Shown: positions 41,621 through 51,131, counted from the stretch's first letter. The stretch is 64,000 nt of DNA from Mesorhizobium ventifaucium (GCF_935822925.1 NZ_CAKXZS010000034.1:125993-189992); one strand, 5' to 3'. Notes: generated by a model not told the origin, from the sequence alone. Translations and numbers: made by a program.

Positions 41621-43873
41621 ATGGCTGACCGCGCGTCCAGGCCGCAAAGGGCAAGCTCCACGACAATGGTCGACAGGCAAAACCGTGAAGATTGGAAGCG
41701 CGAGCGGTCCTTGCTGGCGCTCGGCCAGGCATTGCGCGGCGAAGAAGAACCATCGCTGGTTGCGATCGGCGACCGGGCATCATGGCGCGAGGATGCCGCA
41801 ACGCGCCATCGTGTCGCGCGCTTACGCCGTGAGCGGCGAGCCCATCCGGAATTTTCGGCAATCCCGGAGTCCACTGCGACCCCGGAACGCCGGGTCAATC
41901 CGGAATTTTCGGCAAACTTTTCGGCAAACCATGAAACTCGGTTTCAAGCCGAGGATGCACCGGCGGCTGCCCGGATTGAGGCCGACGACGCCGCTGAAGC
42001 GGACGATGCGCAGGCCAGGCAGCGGGAGGAGCCTGGTGCAGCCGGTGTTTCCGAGGACCGGCGTTCCGATGCCGAGCCTCGACACGCCGCGTTCGGTCCC
42101 CGAGACGCCGCGTTCGAGCCTCGAGACACCGCGTTCGAGCCTCGATACGATCCTCGGTCCGCCGGCGAAGAACCTCGATATGCCGCGTTCGATTCTCGAT
42201 ACGCCGGTGACGAGCAGCGGTTCTCCCGCGAGGAGTACGACAGATGGAAGCCGTTGATCGATCCGATGCAGGTCGTCCGCGGCATTGCCCGCTCGAAGCT
42301 GCTGATCGTCGCCATGACGATACTCGGCGCCACGCTTGGCGTCGCCATCGCGCTGTCGACGCCGAAGAAATACGAAGCCACCGCAGAGCTGATCGTCGAC
42401 CCGCGCGACCTCAAGCTCACCGACCGCGACCTCACCCAATCGGTGGTTGCGTCCGACGCCACGCTGGCCATTGTCGAAAACCAGGTTCGCGTGCTCACCT
42501 CCGGCACCGTTCTCAACAAGGTCGTGGACAAGCTCAATCTGGTGAATGATCCGGAGTTTAACGGGCAAGGTTCCGATGGCCTGGGGATGATGACGCTCAT
42601 CCGGTCGATGCTGTCGCGCAATGACGGGCCGGCTGCCGGTGAGGGCCGCCGCCGTGCGCTGGCCGTCGCCAATCTGGCGGAGAGCCTTTCGGTCGAGCGC
42701 GGCGGCAAGACCTTCGTCATCTCCGTCAGCGCCACCACGCAAAATGGCGAGAAGTCGGCGCTCATCGCCAATACGATGACGGACGTTTTTCTGCAGACCT
42801 TCGGCCAGATCCAGTCCGATACCGCTGGCCGCGCCACCAACGAGCTGACCGGCAGACTCGACGAGCTGCGCAAGAGCGTGGAAGTGGCCGAGCGCAAGGT
42901 CGAGGATTTCAGGGCCGCGCACGACCTCGTCGACGCGCAAGGCCATCTGATCAGCGACGACGAGATGCTCAAGCTCAACCAGCAGCTGGCCATCGCCCGC
43001 GCGCGCACGCTGGAACTCAACGCCCGCGCGGCGTCGGCGCGCTCGATCGACGTGAATTCGGTTCTGAGCGGCACCTTGCCGGAGGAGATCAACTCCAACA
43101 CCATGAGCGAATTGCGCTCGCAATATGCGACGCTCAAGCAGGAGGCCGACCGCGCCGCGATCCGGCTCGGTCCGCGCCATCCCGAGCTCCAGGCGCTCAA
43201 TGCCCAGCTTGCCGGATCGCGCGAGCGTATCGCCGGGGAACTGCGCCGCATCGCCTCGTCGCTGCAGGTCGACTTGAGGCGCGCCGTGCAGCTCGAACAG
43301 GATCTGGCCTCCCGGCTGGCGCAGTTGAAGGTCCGCAGCGGCGACGTCAACAGCGACCTCGTCACGCTGCGCGAACTGGAGCGCGAGGCTGCCGCCAAAC
43401 GCTCCGTCTATGAACAATACCTTCTGCGCGCCAGGGAGACCGGCGAGCAGAAGGATATCAATACTGCCAACATCAACGTGATCTCCAAGGCCTTCGCCCC
43501 GCTCGAGCCGAACGGACCGTCGCGCGCCATGACGGTGCTTGCCGGCCTGCTGGCGGGGCTTGCTTCCGGTGTCGGCCTCGGCGCCATGCGCGGCGCTTAT
43601 GCGAGCCTGCGCGACACCGCCGATTCGCGGCCGCGCCGCAGGGCAGAAGGGCGCCGGACACCCATTGAAGACAGCGCATACCAGCCGCCCGTTCCGCCCC
43701 ATGCCGGGCCTCATCCGCAGCAGCAGTATCCGCGAGCCTCGTCGGACGAGGCAAGCCAGGCTGCGAAAGCCGCTGAACAGCAAGCCTCCATCGAGGAAAT
43801 CCGAGCCAGCTTGCGCGAATTCCGCGAAGCGGTTCGCGAACTCAGCGAAAGCCGATCGCGACGCTATTTCTGA
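41621..43873 (+). CDS. GumC/Wzz-like polysaccharide chain-length/export protein
   Basis: The protein is 750 residues. The first about 190 residues are a charged cytoplasmic extension holding a repeated motif: RHAAFGPRDAAFEPRDTAFEPR, then RYAAFDSRYAGDEQR. LLIVAMTILGATLGVAIALSTPKKYEATAELIVDPRDLKLTDRDL is the first membrane span and Wzz domain. Long periplasmic coiled coils run from about 400 to 600 (VAERKVEDFRAAHDLVDAQG, LRSQYATLKQEADRAAIRLGPRHPELQAL). A second span (VLAGLLAGLASGVGLGAMRGAY) precedes a polar C-terminal tail. There is no Walker A, so no BY-kinase is fused. It would set chain length and link polymerisation with export. The long N-terminal repeat extension is unusual for the family. 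Confidence 0.85.
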   Translation: MADRASRPQRASSTTMVDRQNREDWKRERSLLALGQALRGEEEPSLVAIGDRASWREDAATRHRVARLRRERRAHPEFSAIPESTATPERRVNPEFSANFSANHETRFQAEDAPAAARIEADDAAEADDAQARQREEPGAAGVSEDRRSDAEPRHAAFGPRDAAFEPRDTAFEPRYDPRSAGEEPRYAAFDSRYAGDEQRFSREEYDRWKPLIDPMQVVRGIARSKLLIVAMTILGATLGVAIALSTPKKYEATAELIVDPRDLKLTDRDLTQSVVASDATLAIVENQVRVLTSGTVLNKVVDKLNLVNDPEFNGQGSDGLGMMTLIRSMLSRNDGPAAGEGRRRALAVANLAESLSVERGGKTFVISVSATTQNGEKSALIANTMTDVFLQTFGQIQSDTAGRATNELTGRLDELRKSVEVAERKVEDFRAAHDLVDAQGHLISDDEMLKLNQQLAIARARTLELNARAASARSIDVNSVLSGTLPEEINSNTMSELRSQYATLKQEADRAAIRLGPRHPELQALNAQLAGSRERIAGELRRIASSLQVDLRRAVQLEQDLASRLAQLKVRSGDVNSDLVTLRELEREAAAKRSVYEQYLLRARETGEQKDINTANINVISKAFAPLEPNGPSRAMTVLAGLLAGLASGVGLGAMRGAYASLRDTADSRPRRRAEGRRTPIEDSAYQPPVPPHAGPHPQQQYPRASSDEASQAAKAAEQQASIEEIRASLREFREAVRELSESRSRRYF

Positions 43874-43995
43874 GCGCCGAATAGAATAAAAGCCATCGGT
43901 TTCGAGTTAGCGGCATAAGACGGCGCTTTGACGGGATTGCCCGGCCGGGTTTTCGTGAAAATGCCGCCCGAAGCAGACGATGTCGAGGGTGGTTG

Positions 43996-44895
43996 ATGGC
44001 CGAGTTGATTGACGGAAAAAGCGTCGCCGAGGGCGTGGTGCGGCGCGTAAAGGCCCTGACGATCGAATTGATGGAAAAGGGCGCGCAGAAGCCCGGTCTC
44101 GCCGTGGTCATCGTCGGCGAGGATCCGGCGAGCCAGGTTTACGTCGCCTCCAAATCCCGCACCGCCAAGGAATGCGGATTTCATTCGGTCCAGCACACGC
44201 TGCCGGCCGAGATGTCCGAACAGGAACTGCTTGCTATCATCGGCGAACTCAACGCCGATCCCGGCATCAACGGCATCCTGGTGCAGCTTCCACTGCCTGG
44301 CCATATCGATGCGGGCAAGGTCATCCAGGCAATAGCGCCGCAAAAGGATGTCGACGGCTTCCACTTCATCAATGTCGGCAAGCTGGGCACCGGCGAACTG
44401 GAGACGGCGTTCGTGCCTTGCACGCCGGCCGGCTCGATGCTGCTCATCGAGCGTGTGCGCGGCAAGGATCTTTCCGGGCTCAATGCGGTGGTCGTCGGCC
44501 GCTCCAATATCGTCGGCAAACCGATGGCCAATCTTCTGCTTGCCGCCAACTGCACGGTCACCGTCGCGCACAGCCGCACGAAGGACCTGGCTGCACTGGC
44601 GCGCACCGCCGACATTCTCGTTGCCGCTGTCGGCAGACCTGAAATGGTCAGGGGTGACTGGGTCAAACCGGGCGCCACCGTCATCGACGTCGGCATCAAC
44701 CGCATCGCGGCGCCAGAAAAGGGCGAAGGCAAGACCCGTCTCGTCGGTGACGTCGCCTATGCGGAAGCGGCGAAGACGGCTGGCGCCATCACGCCGGTGC
44801 CCGGCGGCGTCGGACCGATGACCATTGCCATGCTGATGGCCAACACGCTAGCTTCCGCCTATCTCGCGGCCGGATTGAAACGGCCGTCTTTCTGA
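43996..44895 (+). CDS. folD: bifunctional methylenetetrahydrofolate dehydrogenase/cyclohydrolase
   Basis: A 299-residue enzyme that interconverts 5,10-methylene- and 10-formyl-tetrahydrofolate with NADP. YVASKSRTAKECG has the catalytic lysine. GILVQLPLP, PQKDVDGFHFINVGKL, FVPCTPAGSMLLI, AVVVGRSNIVGKPMANLLL, GVINRI-type (DVGINRI) and ITPVPGGVGPMTIAMLMANT are the family signatures in order. Length is normal. The ATG at 43996 is chosen; an in-frame TTG one codon earlier exists. Only 19 bases follow before the GlxA-type gene, so the two may be co-transcribed. Confidence 0.97.
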   Translation: MAELIDGKSVAEGVVRRVKALTIELMEKGAQKPGLAVVIVGEDPASQVYVASKSRTAKECGFHSVQHTLPAEMSEQELLAIIGELNADPGINGILVQLPLPGHIDAGKVIQAIAPQKDVDGFHFINVGKLGTGELETAFVPCTPAGSMLLIERVRGKDLSGLNAVVVGRSNIVGKPMANLLLAANCTVTVAHSRTKDLAALARTADILVAAVGRPEMVRGDWVKPGATVIDVGINRIAAPEKGEGKTRLVGDVAYAEAAKTAGAITPVPGGVGPMTIAMLMANTLASAYLAAGLKRPSF

Positions 44896-44914
44896 ACCTG
44901 GAAAGCCTGAAGCT

Positions 44915-45913
44915 TTGCCGAACCTCACTGTTCCCTCAGAGCGGCCGGTCACCAACGATCCCGTTCACGGCGGCCGGCAGTTCGGGTTCCTGCTGGTCGA
45001 CAAGTTTTCGATGTTTTCGCTGGCCGCCGCAATCGACACGTTCCGGTCGGCCAATCGGCTGCTCGGCCACGACTTCTATGGCTGGACGACGGTGTCGGCC
45101 GACGGCGATTCCGTCATGGCCTCCAACGGCCTGCCGCTCAAGATCGACTACGCTGTCGCCGATCTGCCGCCGGTCGATATTCTTTTCGTCTCGGTCGGTC
45201 TGACGACCGAGTTTCCCGGCAAGAGCAAGGTGCTGGCGGCGCTGCGCAGTTGGGGCCGGCGCGGCAACGCGCTCGGCGCACTGTCGGTCGGCTCCTACCT
45301 GCTCGCCGAGGCAGGCCAGCTCGAAGGCTATCGCTGCACCATCCACTGGGAAAACCGCGCCGGCTTCGTCGAGCGGTTTCCCGACATCAACTGCACTGGC
45401 AACGTTTTCGAGATCGATCGCAAGCGCTACACCTGCGCCGGCGGCACCACCTCCATCGACCTGATGCTGGAGATCGTGCGCGGCGATTTCGGCTCGAGCC
45501 TCGCCAACGGCGTCGCCAACCAGTTCCAGCACGAGCGCATCCGCTCCGCCGGAGACCGCCAGCGCGTCGGTCCTGAGCGCGACCTGACCGGCAAATCGGA
45601 GAAGCTGCGGCGCATCGTCGAGCTGATGGCCGATCATCTCGACGAGCCGCTGTCGGCGGTGCAGCTCGCCAAGTCGGCAGGCCTGTCGGTGCGCCAGGTC
45701 GAGCGGCTGTTCCTGCGTCACCTCAGTGTGACGCCCGGCCGCTATTACATGCGGCTCAGGCTCGAGCGGGCGCGCGAATTGCTGCGCCAAACCAACATGC
45801 CGATCCTCGACGTTGCGATCGCCACCGGCTTCACCTCGCACTCCTATTTTGCCCAGAGCTATCGGCTGCAGTTTGGCCGGCCGCCTTCCGAAGAGCGGCG
45901 CACGACATATTGA
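44915..45913 (+). CDS. GlxA family AraC-type regulator with DJ-1/PfpI domain
   Basis: The start is TTG at 44915 (MPNLTVPS), 11 bases after GGAAAG. Residues about 20-200 form the DJ-1/PfpI-like domain (FGFLLVDKFSMFSLAAAIDTFRSANRL, ILFVSVGLTTEF, GALSVGSYLLAEAGQLEGYRCTIHWENRAGF, YTCAGGTTSIDLMLEIV). The usual nucleophile Cys is replaced by Val-Gly-Ser (SVGSYLLA), so it is probably a ligand sensor rather than an enzyme. The C-terminal 100 residues are two AraC helix-turn-helices (SAVQLAKSAGLSVRQVERLFLRHL and ILDVAIATGFTSHSYFAQSYRLQFGRPPSEER). Relatives regulate glycine betaine, carnitine and arginine catabolism. Its target is not visible nearby. Confidence 0.93.
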   Translation: MPNLTVPSERPVTNDPVHGGRQFGFLLVDKFSMFSLAAAIDTFRSANRLLGHDFYGWTTVSADGDSVMASNGLPLKIDYAVADLPPVDILFVSVGLTTEFPGKSKVLAALRSWGRRGNALGALSVGSYLLAEAGQLEGYRCTIHWENRAGFVERFPDINCTGNVFEIDRKRYTCAGGTTSIDLMLEIVRGDFGSSLANGVANQFQHERIRSAGDRQRVGPERDLTGKSEKLRRIVELMADHLDEPLSAVQLAKSAGLSVRQVERLFLRHLSVTPGRYYMRLRLERARELLRQTNMPILDVAIATGFTSHSYFAQSYRLQFGRPPSEERRTTY

Positions 45914-46041
45914 GCGGTTTGGCGCAGTCAGCGCCGCCACGTGCCCCGACGCCCCGGCTTGTATCCTGACGCGGCGTCAAATAGCTTCGCCCCGGACGGG
46001 CATGGGCTGGCTGGCAGAGACTGACTTGGGGGGAGATTTGC

Positions 46042-47703
46042 ATGGCGGGACTTGCACGGAGCATCGCAGCGGCGATTTTACTGTTGTGGATGACGACGCT
46101 CGGGCTTGCCGCCGACCGTGTCGTCATCATTCTCGACGCCTCCGGTTCGATGTGGGCGCAGATCGACGGCAAGCCCAAGCTCGAAATCGCCCGCGAATCG
46201 CTGCGAACGGTGCTGCAATCGGTCCCCGCCGACAAGGAAATCGGCTTCATGGCCTATGGCCATCGCGAGAAGGGCAGTTGCGAGGACATCGAGCTCATCG
46301 TGCCGCCGCAGGCCGGCTCGGCAGCTACTGTTTCCACTGCCGCCGACAGCCTGAAATTCATCGGCAAGACGCCGCTGACATCAGCCGTCAGGCAGGCGGC
46401 CGAGGCGCTGAAATACACCGAGGACAAGGCCACCGTCATCCTGATCACCGACGGGCTCGAGACCTGCAAAGGCGACCCCTGCGCGCTCGGCAAGGAACTG
46501 AGGGCTGCCGGCGTCGACTTCACCGTAAACGTCGTCGGCTTCGGCCTGACCGCGGACGAGGGCAAGCAGGTTGCTTGCCTCGCCGACAACACCGGCGGCA
46601 AATACATCCAGGCCACCGACGAGAAGGCGCTGCAGGACGCGCTGGTCGAAACCATCGCCGCCGCACCTGCACCGGCGCCCGAACCAGCGCCAGCGCCGCA
46701 GCCGGCCGCCGCGCCGGAAAAACCGGAATTCAACTTCATGCCCGTCGTGGTGCTCGCCGAGGGCGGCGATCCCGTCACCGACGGCAATTCCTGGGAGATC
46801 CATAAGGCAAAGTCCGACGGCACGCGCGGCGACTACGTCACCACCGAATACGGCGCCTACAAAGGCAATCTGGAGCCGGGCGACTACATGATTGTCGCAC
46901 GCTATGGCGAGGCCGGGACCGAACAGAAGATCACGGTCGAGGCGGGCCAGGTCTACAAACCCCTCCTCACGCTGAATGCCGGCACGCTCATCATTCATCC
47001 GCGGCCAAGCGAGGGAGCGGATGTCGCCGATGGTGCGGCTGTCGTGATCGCCTATCCGGGCGTTGATACGCCCGCGACCTATTATGGCGACACCAAGGTC
47101 GTATTGCCGGCCGGCGATCAGAAAGTGACGGTCAGGATCGGGCAGGGCGAGGTCACCGAAACCATCCCGCTCACTGCCGGCAAGGTCGTCGACAAGGATA
47201 TCGTCGTCGGCGTCGGCCATGTCGTTGCCAACGCCTACTACATTGCCGGCGGCGACAAGGCCGACGGTTCGGGCATCGGCTTCAAGGTGTTCAAGGCAAA
47301 AAAGAAGATCGACGGAACGAGGCAAGAGGTGGCTTATGCCTATGGCCCTGACAGCAAGTTCGATCTGCCGCCCGACGACTATGTGCTGACGGCGACGGTC
47401 GACCTTGCCGTCGTCGAGCAGCCGTTCAGCGTCAAGGCCGGTGAGCATCAGGATCTGAAGATTGCCATCAATGCCGGCGTGCTGGCGATCACCGCGCCAG
47501 GAGCTTCGAAGATCGAGATTTTCGATGCGAAGAAGGACATCGACGGCAACCGCAAATCGCTCGGCTACGCCTATGACGAGAAATACCAGGCGGCGCTGCC
47601 GGCCGGCGACTATGCGGTCGTCTCGGAGATGTTGGACAACAGCTCGAAGGAAAGCACCGTGACCGTCACAGCCGGCGAGCGAGCCGAGCTGACGGTGCAG
47701 TAG
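46042..47703 (+). CDS. exported von Willebrand factor A domain protein with repeated C-terminal modules
   Basis: The protein is 553 residues. A signal peptide (LARSIAAAILLLWMTTLGLAA) is followed by a VWA domain. VVIILDASGSMWAQIDGKPK is the MIDAS DxSxS, GKTPLTSAV gives the Thr, and VILITDGLETCKGDPC gives the third ligand. Residues about 210-235 are an Ala/Pro linker. The rest has at least three copies of a beta-sandwich-like unit: (AKSDGTRGDYVTTEYGAYKGNLEPGDYMIVARYGEAG), (KAKKKIDGTRQEVAYAYGPDSKFDLPPDDYVLTATVDLA) and (DAKKDIDGNRKSLGYAYDEKYQAALPAGDYAVVSEML). Each ends in a strand and (T/K)V(K/T)AG. Likely periplasmic, metal-dependent protein binding; the partner is unknown. Confidence 0.9.
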   Translation: MAGLARSIAAAILLLWMTTLGLAADRVVIILDASGSMWAQIDGKPKLEIARESLRTVLQSVPADKEIGFMAYGHREKGSCEDIELIVPPQAGSAATVSTAADSLKFIGKTPLTSAVRQAAEALKYTEDKATVILITDGLETCKGDPCALGKELRAAGVDFTVNVVGFGLTADEGKQVACLADNTGGKYIQATDEKALQDALVETIAAAPAPAPEPAPAPQPAAAPEKPEFNFMPVVVLAEGGDPVTDGNSWEIHKAKSDGTRGDYVTTEYGAYKGNLEPGDYMIVARYGEAGTEQKITVEAGQVYKPLLTLNAGTLIIHPRPSEGADVADGAAVVIAYPGVDTPATYYGDTKVVLPAGDQKVTVRIGQGEVTETIPLTAGKVVDKDIVVGVGHVVANAYYIAGGDKADGSGIGFKVFKAKKKIDGTRQEVAYAYGPDSKFDLPPDDYVLTATVDLAVVEQPFSVKAGEHQDLKIAINAGVLAITAPGASKIEIFDAKKDIDGNRKSLGYAYDEKYQAALPAGDYAVVSEMLDNSSKESTVTVTAGERAELTVQ

Positions 47704-48147
47704 GGACGCAATTCGACGCCAGTGTCGATTGCTCGCGATGGGAACCCGCCCGGCCTTGAAGGCGCAAGGTATCGAAGCGATCGACTGATTGTTAGATAAG
47801 CATACGCCCCACAATCGCTGAGCTTGGCCTTGGATTGCGGCCGGCGCTGTGGTCGTACAGATCGGACTGGCATTCGCATTTCTACCTCGCAGGCAGCGTC
47901 GACGCGAACTCGTCGGCTGAACGTCCGAAATGGTGGAATGTTGCCATTCGTCCCGTCGATCGGAACGAGCAGGTAGCGCCAGGAACGGCCATCCCCGATA
48001 TGTCTGTCGAATGACCGGAGTGGGCCGGAAGCGGAAGGTCCGCTTTCGGGATGATGGGGCTACAAAGCCGACCTTTTCATCCAGGGTAGTGCCGACCGCT
48101 TTGCGCCAGAAGCTGGCCTCCGTGATTTCATCTCCAAATATCGCGTT
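47704..48147. other. 444-bp intergenic stretch with a repeat fragment
   Basis: No gene is supported. A stretch of about 30 bases at 48022-48051 (GGGCCGGAAGCGGA, two variable bases, GTCCGC, then TCGGGA) has a near copy at 62799-62826, and a looser relative occurs near 51530. This marks dispersed intergenic repeats next to disrupted genes. Confidence 0.4.
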
Positions 48148-48540
48148 TCAGATCGGATACCTGAAGAACGCCGTTGGCGCGTCGAGCAGCTTGTCCGGAT
48201 ATTGATGCGCGTCGTCGAACCAGACGAGCATCAGGTCCGGGCCCGAACCGACATTGGCCGCGACCGCGGCCTTCGGGCGGATGTCCTCCCAGCTCTCCTT
48301 GTCGACGCGGACCTGCACGCCGGTGGCGTCGGTAAAGCGCTTGGTGTTTTCCAGCCACTGGTCCTCGTCGCCCTGCACGAAGGGCGACCAGCGCAGCAAT
48401 CTCAGCGCAGCGCCGGCCTCGGGCGTGAATGTCGCGTCCTGGGCGAAGGCGGGGGAGCCGAGGAACCGGCTACCCACCACGCCCGCCGCAGCGGCAGCAG
48501 TAGTGCGGATCACATCGCGTCTAGTGAACTTCATGGTCAT
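48148..48540 (-). pseudogene. sugar ABC transporter binding-protein gene, 3'-truncated
   Basis: The first 130 residues look like a family 1 solute-binding protein: a Tat signal (FTRRDVIRTTAAAAAGVVGSRFLG), then GAALRLLRWSPFVQGDEDQWLENTKRFTDATGVQVRVDKESWEDIRPKAAVAANVGSGPDLMLVWFDDAH. Such proteins are normally over 400 residues. Here the frame ends at LLDAPTAFFRYPI, where about 300 residues are missing, and no continuation is found in the next 450 bases. It follows the broken ATPase gene on the same strand, as in a MalK-binding-protein operon. The mature fragment cannot bind ligand. Confidence 0.8.
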
Positions 48541-48582
48541 TTCCTCCTTGGGTTTCTCGTTCGTTCGTGCAGTCCGTCCGGT

Positions 48583-49647
48583 TCAGCCTGTGAGGCGCTG
48601 TCCGGTTTCTTTGTTGAATAGATGGATCAGGCCGGGCGGCCAGCCGCACCGTCTCGCCCGGCTCAAAGGAATGACGCTCGCGGAAATTCGCGACGATGTC
48701 CTGCCCGCCCGGCGTGCGGCCGATAGTCTGGAGTTCCGATCCGGTCGGCTCGACGACGACGATCTCGACCGGAAAGCCCAGGTCCGACAGCCTCAGATGC
48801 TCCCGCCGGATGCTGAGCACCACGTGCGTGCCCCTGGCAGCGCCGGCCGCGCCGTTCAGCGGCAGGGAAACGCCGCCCGCGCCTTGGAAGGACGGCGCGC
48901 CATCACCGCCGATTTCGCCGCGCAGCAGGTTCATGGCGGGCGAGCCGATGAAACTGGCGACGAAGAGGTTGTGAGGCCGGTCGTAGAGTTCGAGCGGCCG
49001 GCCGATCTGCTCGACGAGGCCGTCATGCATGACGACGATCTTGTCGGCCATGGTCATCGCCTCGATTTGGTCGTGGGTGACATAGATGGTGGTTGTCTTG
49101 AGGCGCTGGTGCAGCTCCTTGATCTCGGCGCGCATCTGCACGCGCAACTTTGCGTCCAGATTGCTGAGCGGCTCGTCGAACAGGAAGACCTGCGGGTCGC
49201 GCACGATGGCGCGCCCCATGGCGACACGCTGGCGCTGGCCGCCGGAAAGCTGGCGCGGATAGCGCGACAAGAGCGGCACTAGGCCCAGAATCTCGGCGGC
49301 GCGCTGGACGCGCGCTTCGCTCTCGGCTTTCGGCGCGTTCTTCAGCATCAACGAAAGCCCATGTTTTCGCCGACGGTCATATGCGGATAGAGCGCGTAGT
49401 TCTGGAACACCATCGCCATGTCACGCTCTTTTGGCGCGACATGGTTGACGATGCGCTCGCCGATCCCGATCTCGCCGCGGGAAATGCCCTCAAGGCCGGC
49501 TATCATCCTGAGCAGTGTCGATTTTCCGCAGCCGGACGGGCCGACTAGCGTAACGAATTCGCCATCGACGATGTCGATGCTTACACCGTGCAGGATCTCG
49601 ACTGAACCAAACGATTTGTAGACGTCACGAATTTCGACAGACGCCAT
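48583..49647 (-). pseudogene. UgpC/MalK-type ABC transporter ATPase gene with two frameshifts
   Basis: From the ATG at 49647 the frame gives MASVEIRDVYKSFG, Walker A GPSGCGKST, the Q-loop FQNYALYPHMTVGENMGFR and then stops near 49348. A neighbouring frame continues at once with LMLKNAPKAESEARVQRAAEILG, the signature LSGGQRQRVAMGRAIV, Walker B VFLFDEPLSNLDAKLR and the H-loop VTHDQ. A lost T in a TTTT run at about 49350 explains the break. Near 48640 a second shift separates RLAARPD from the normal family ending LIHLFNKETGQRLTG, which stops at 48583. With the truncated binding protein next to it, this is a decayed sugar uptake locus; permease genes are absent. Confidence 0.85.
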
Positions 49648-49715
49648 CGATTTCTCCGTCGCCGCCCTTTGTGCCACAATGCCAGCCTCAGCGATCTGGA
49701 AAACCGGTCGTAACG

Positions 49716-51131
49716 CTACGCGACCGGGTTGTGCATGGCCAGGAAGGCAGCCGCTTCCTCGAAGAACTGGTCGAAGGCGGGCGTGCCTTCAATCAGCACG
49801 TGGTTATTTCCCTGCAGTTCGACAAACATCGCCCCCGGAATGAGCTTGGCCATCAGGCGGCCCTCCTCGATCGGCGCGATGCGATCGCCTACGCAGTGCA
49901 GCACGAGCGTTGGGACTTGGACCCTCTTTGCCAACTCGGTCGCGTCAACTTCAGCGTTCATTTTCCAGAGTCGCATCGCGGCCTCGGGGCTCGTGGCAAT
50001 GCGCTGCAGTTCGTCAAAGCTCGCCACAATCTCCTGTGGGGCGTCGGGGATGAACGTCGAAGTAAAAAAGTGCCTGAACACGGGATTCGGCGACCCCCAG
50101 CCGTCGCGGATCATCATCGCCCCGGCTTCATAAAGCTTCCTTTGATCGAGATCCGGTCGCTTTAGCCGACCTCGGAGAAAACCGCCCAACAAGATGAGGC
50201 ATGTCACTTGCTCCGGATGCTCCACGGCATAACGCACAGAAAAGGCGCAGCCTTGCGAGATGCCGAGGAGCGCGAACCGATCCAGCCGTGCAGCGGTCGC
50301 GACTGCGGACATATCGCCGGCCATTGCATCTTCCGATACCGTCTCAACCTCCCAGTCCGAGAGCCCGTTTCCGCGTTGGTCGAACCTCACGAGATGGCAG
50401 AGCTTCGCGAACTCCGAGAGAATCGGTCGCCAAATGGGACTGTGCCATTCATACTCAAGATGGTTCAGCCAGTTCGGACCCTTCAGCACCGGCGCTCCCT
50501 GGCCAATGCTGGCCCAAGCGATCTGCACGCCATCCGACGCCGTCGCGAACTGCACCCGCTGATGCAGCGCCGCTTCGACAGGTCTCGTCGTCAGCCGCGC
50601 CGCGTCGGGCGTCCACTGCCAGACACGGATGGGTCGGGAGATGTTCTTTACTCGCTGATTGCCCATGTCACGGAAGGGCACTTTGATCCGATCCGCGACT
50701 GCCTGATGCACAATGTCCGAGACGCACACGCTGCCCGGCTTGGCGAGCCCCTCAAGCCGCGAGGCCACGTTTACACCGTCGCCGAAGACGTCTCCGTCCT
50801 CGAAGATGACGTCACCGAGATTGATCCCGACGCGGTATAGGATTTGGCTGTTCTCAGGCTCACCGGTATTCCGCTCTGCCATCGACCGCTGAATTTCCAC
50901 AGCGCTCTCAACCGCCTCAACGACGCTCGCGAAGTCGGCGAGCAGGCCGTCGCCCGTGGTCTTGACGATATTGCCCCGATGCGCCGCGATGCTGGGCCTG
51001 ACGACCTCACCAATGTGTACCTTCAGGCGCGCAAGCGTGCCGGCTTCGTCCACCTCCATCATCCGGCTGTAGCCAGAGACATCCGCGGCAAGGATCGCCG
51101 CAAGCTTCCGCTCGATAAGGTCGGCTGACAT
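49716..51131 (-). CDS. class III adenylate cyclase fused to alpha/beta hydrolase
   Basis: The protein is 471 residues with GGGAGG before the ATG at 51131. Residues 1-180 form a cyclase: AAILAADVSGYSRMME with metal ligand Asp17, IVKTTGDGLLADFAS with Lys57 and second metal ligand Asp61, and FGDGVNVASRLEGLAKPG with the transition-state Asn and Arg. Residues 195-471 form an alpha/beta hydrolase: LVRFDQRGNGLSDW, nucleophile Ser292 in LLGISQGCAFSVRYA, Asp in LVLHCVGDRIAP and His in GNNHVLIEGTPAF. The hydrolase could sense or process a small ester while the cyclase signals; coupling is inferred. Cyclase-hydrolase fusions are known in rhizobia and mycobacteria. Both active sites look complete. Confidence 0.92.
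   Translation of the reverse strand: MSADLIERKLAAILAADVSGYSRMMEVDEAGTLARLKVHIGEVVRPSIAAHRGNIVKTTGDGLLADFASVVEAVESAVEIQRSMAERNTGEPENSQILYRVGINLGDVIFEDGDVFGDGVNVASRLEGLAKPGSVCVSDIVHQAVADRIKVPFRDMGNQRVKNISRPIRVWQWTPDAARLTTRPVEAALHQRVQFATASDGVQIAWASIGQGAPVLKGPNWLNHLEYEWHSPIWRPILSEFAKLCHLVRFDQRGNGLSDWEVETVSEDAMAGDMSAVATAARLDRFALLGISQGCAFSVRYAVEHPEQVTCLILLGGFLRGRLKRPDLDQRKLYEAGAMMIRDGWGSPNPVFRHFFTSTFIPDAPQEIVASFDELQRIATSPEAAMRLWKMNAEVDATELAKRVQVPTLVLHCVGDRIAPIEEGRLMAKLIPGAMFVELQGNNHVLIEGTPAFDQFFEEAAAFLAMHNPVA

Noticed and set aside
41822..43783. Long minus-strand frame of 653 codons opposite the GumC-like gene
   Set aside because: It is an antisense shadow caused by high GC in third positions; the plus-strand frame has a recognised domain order and membrane spans.
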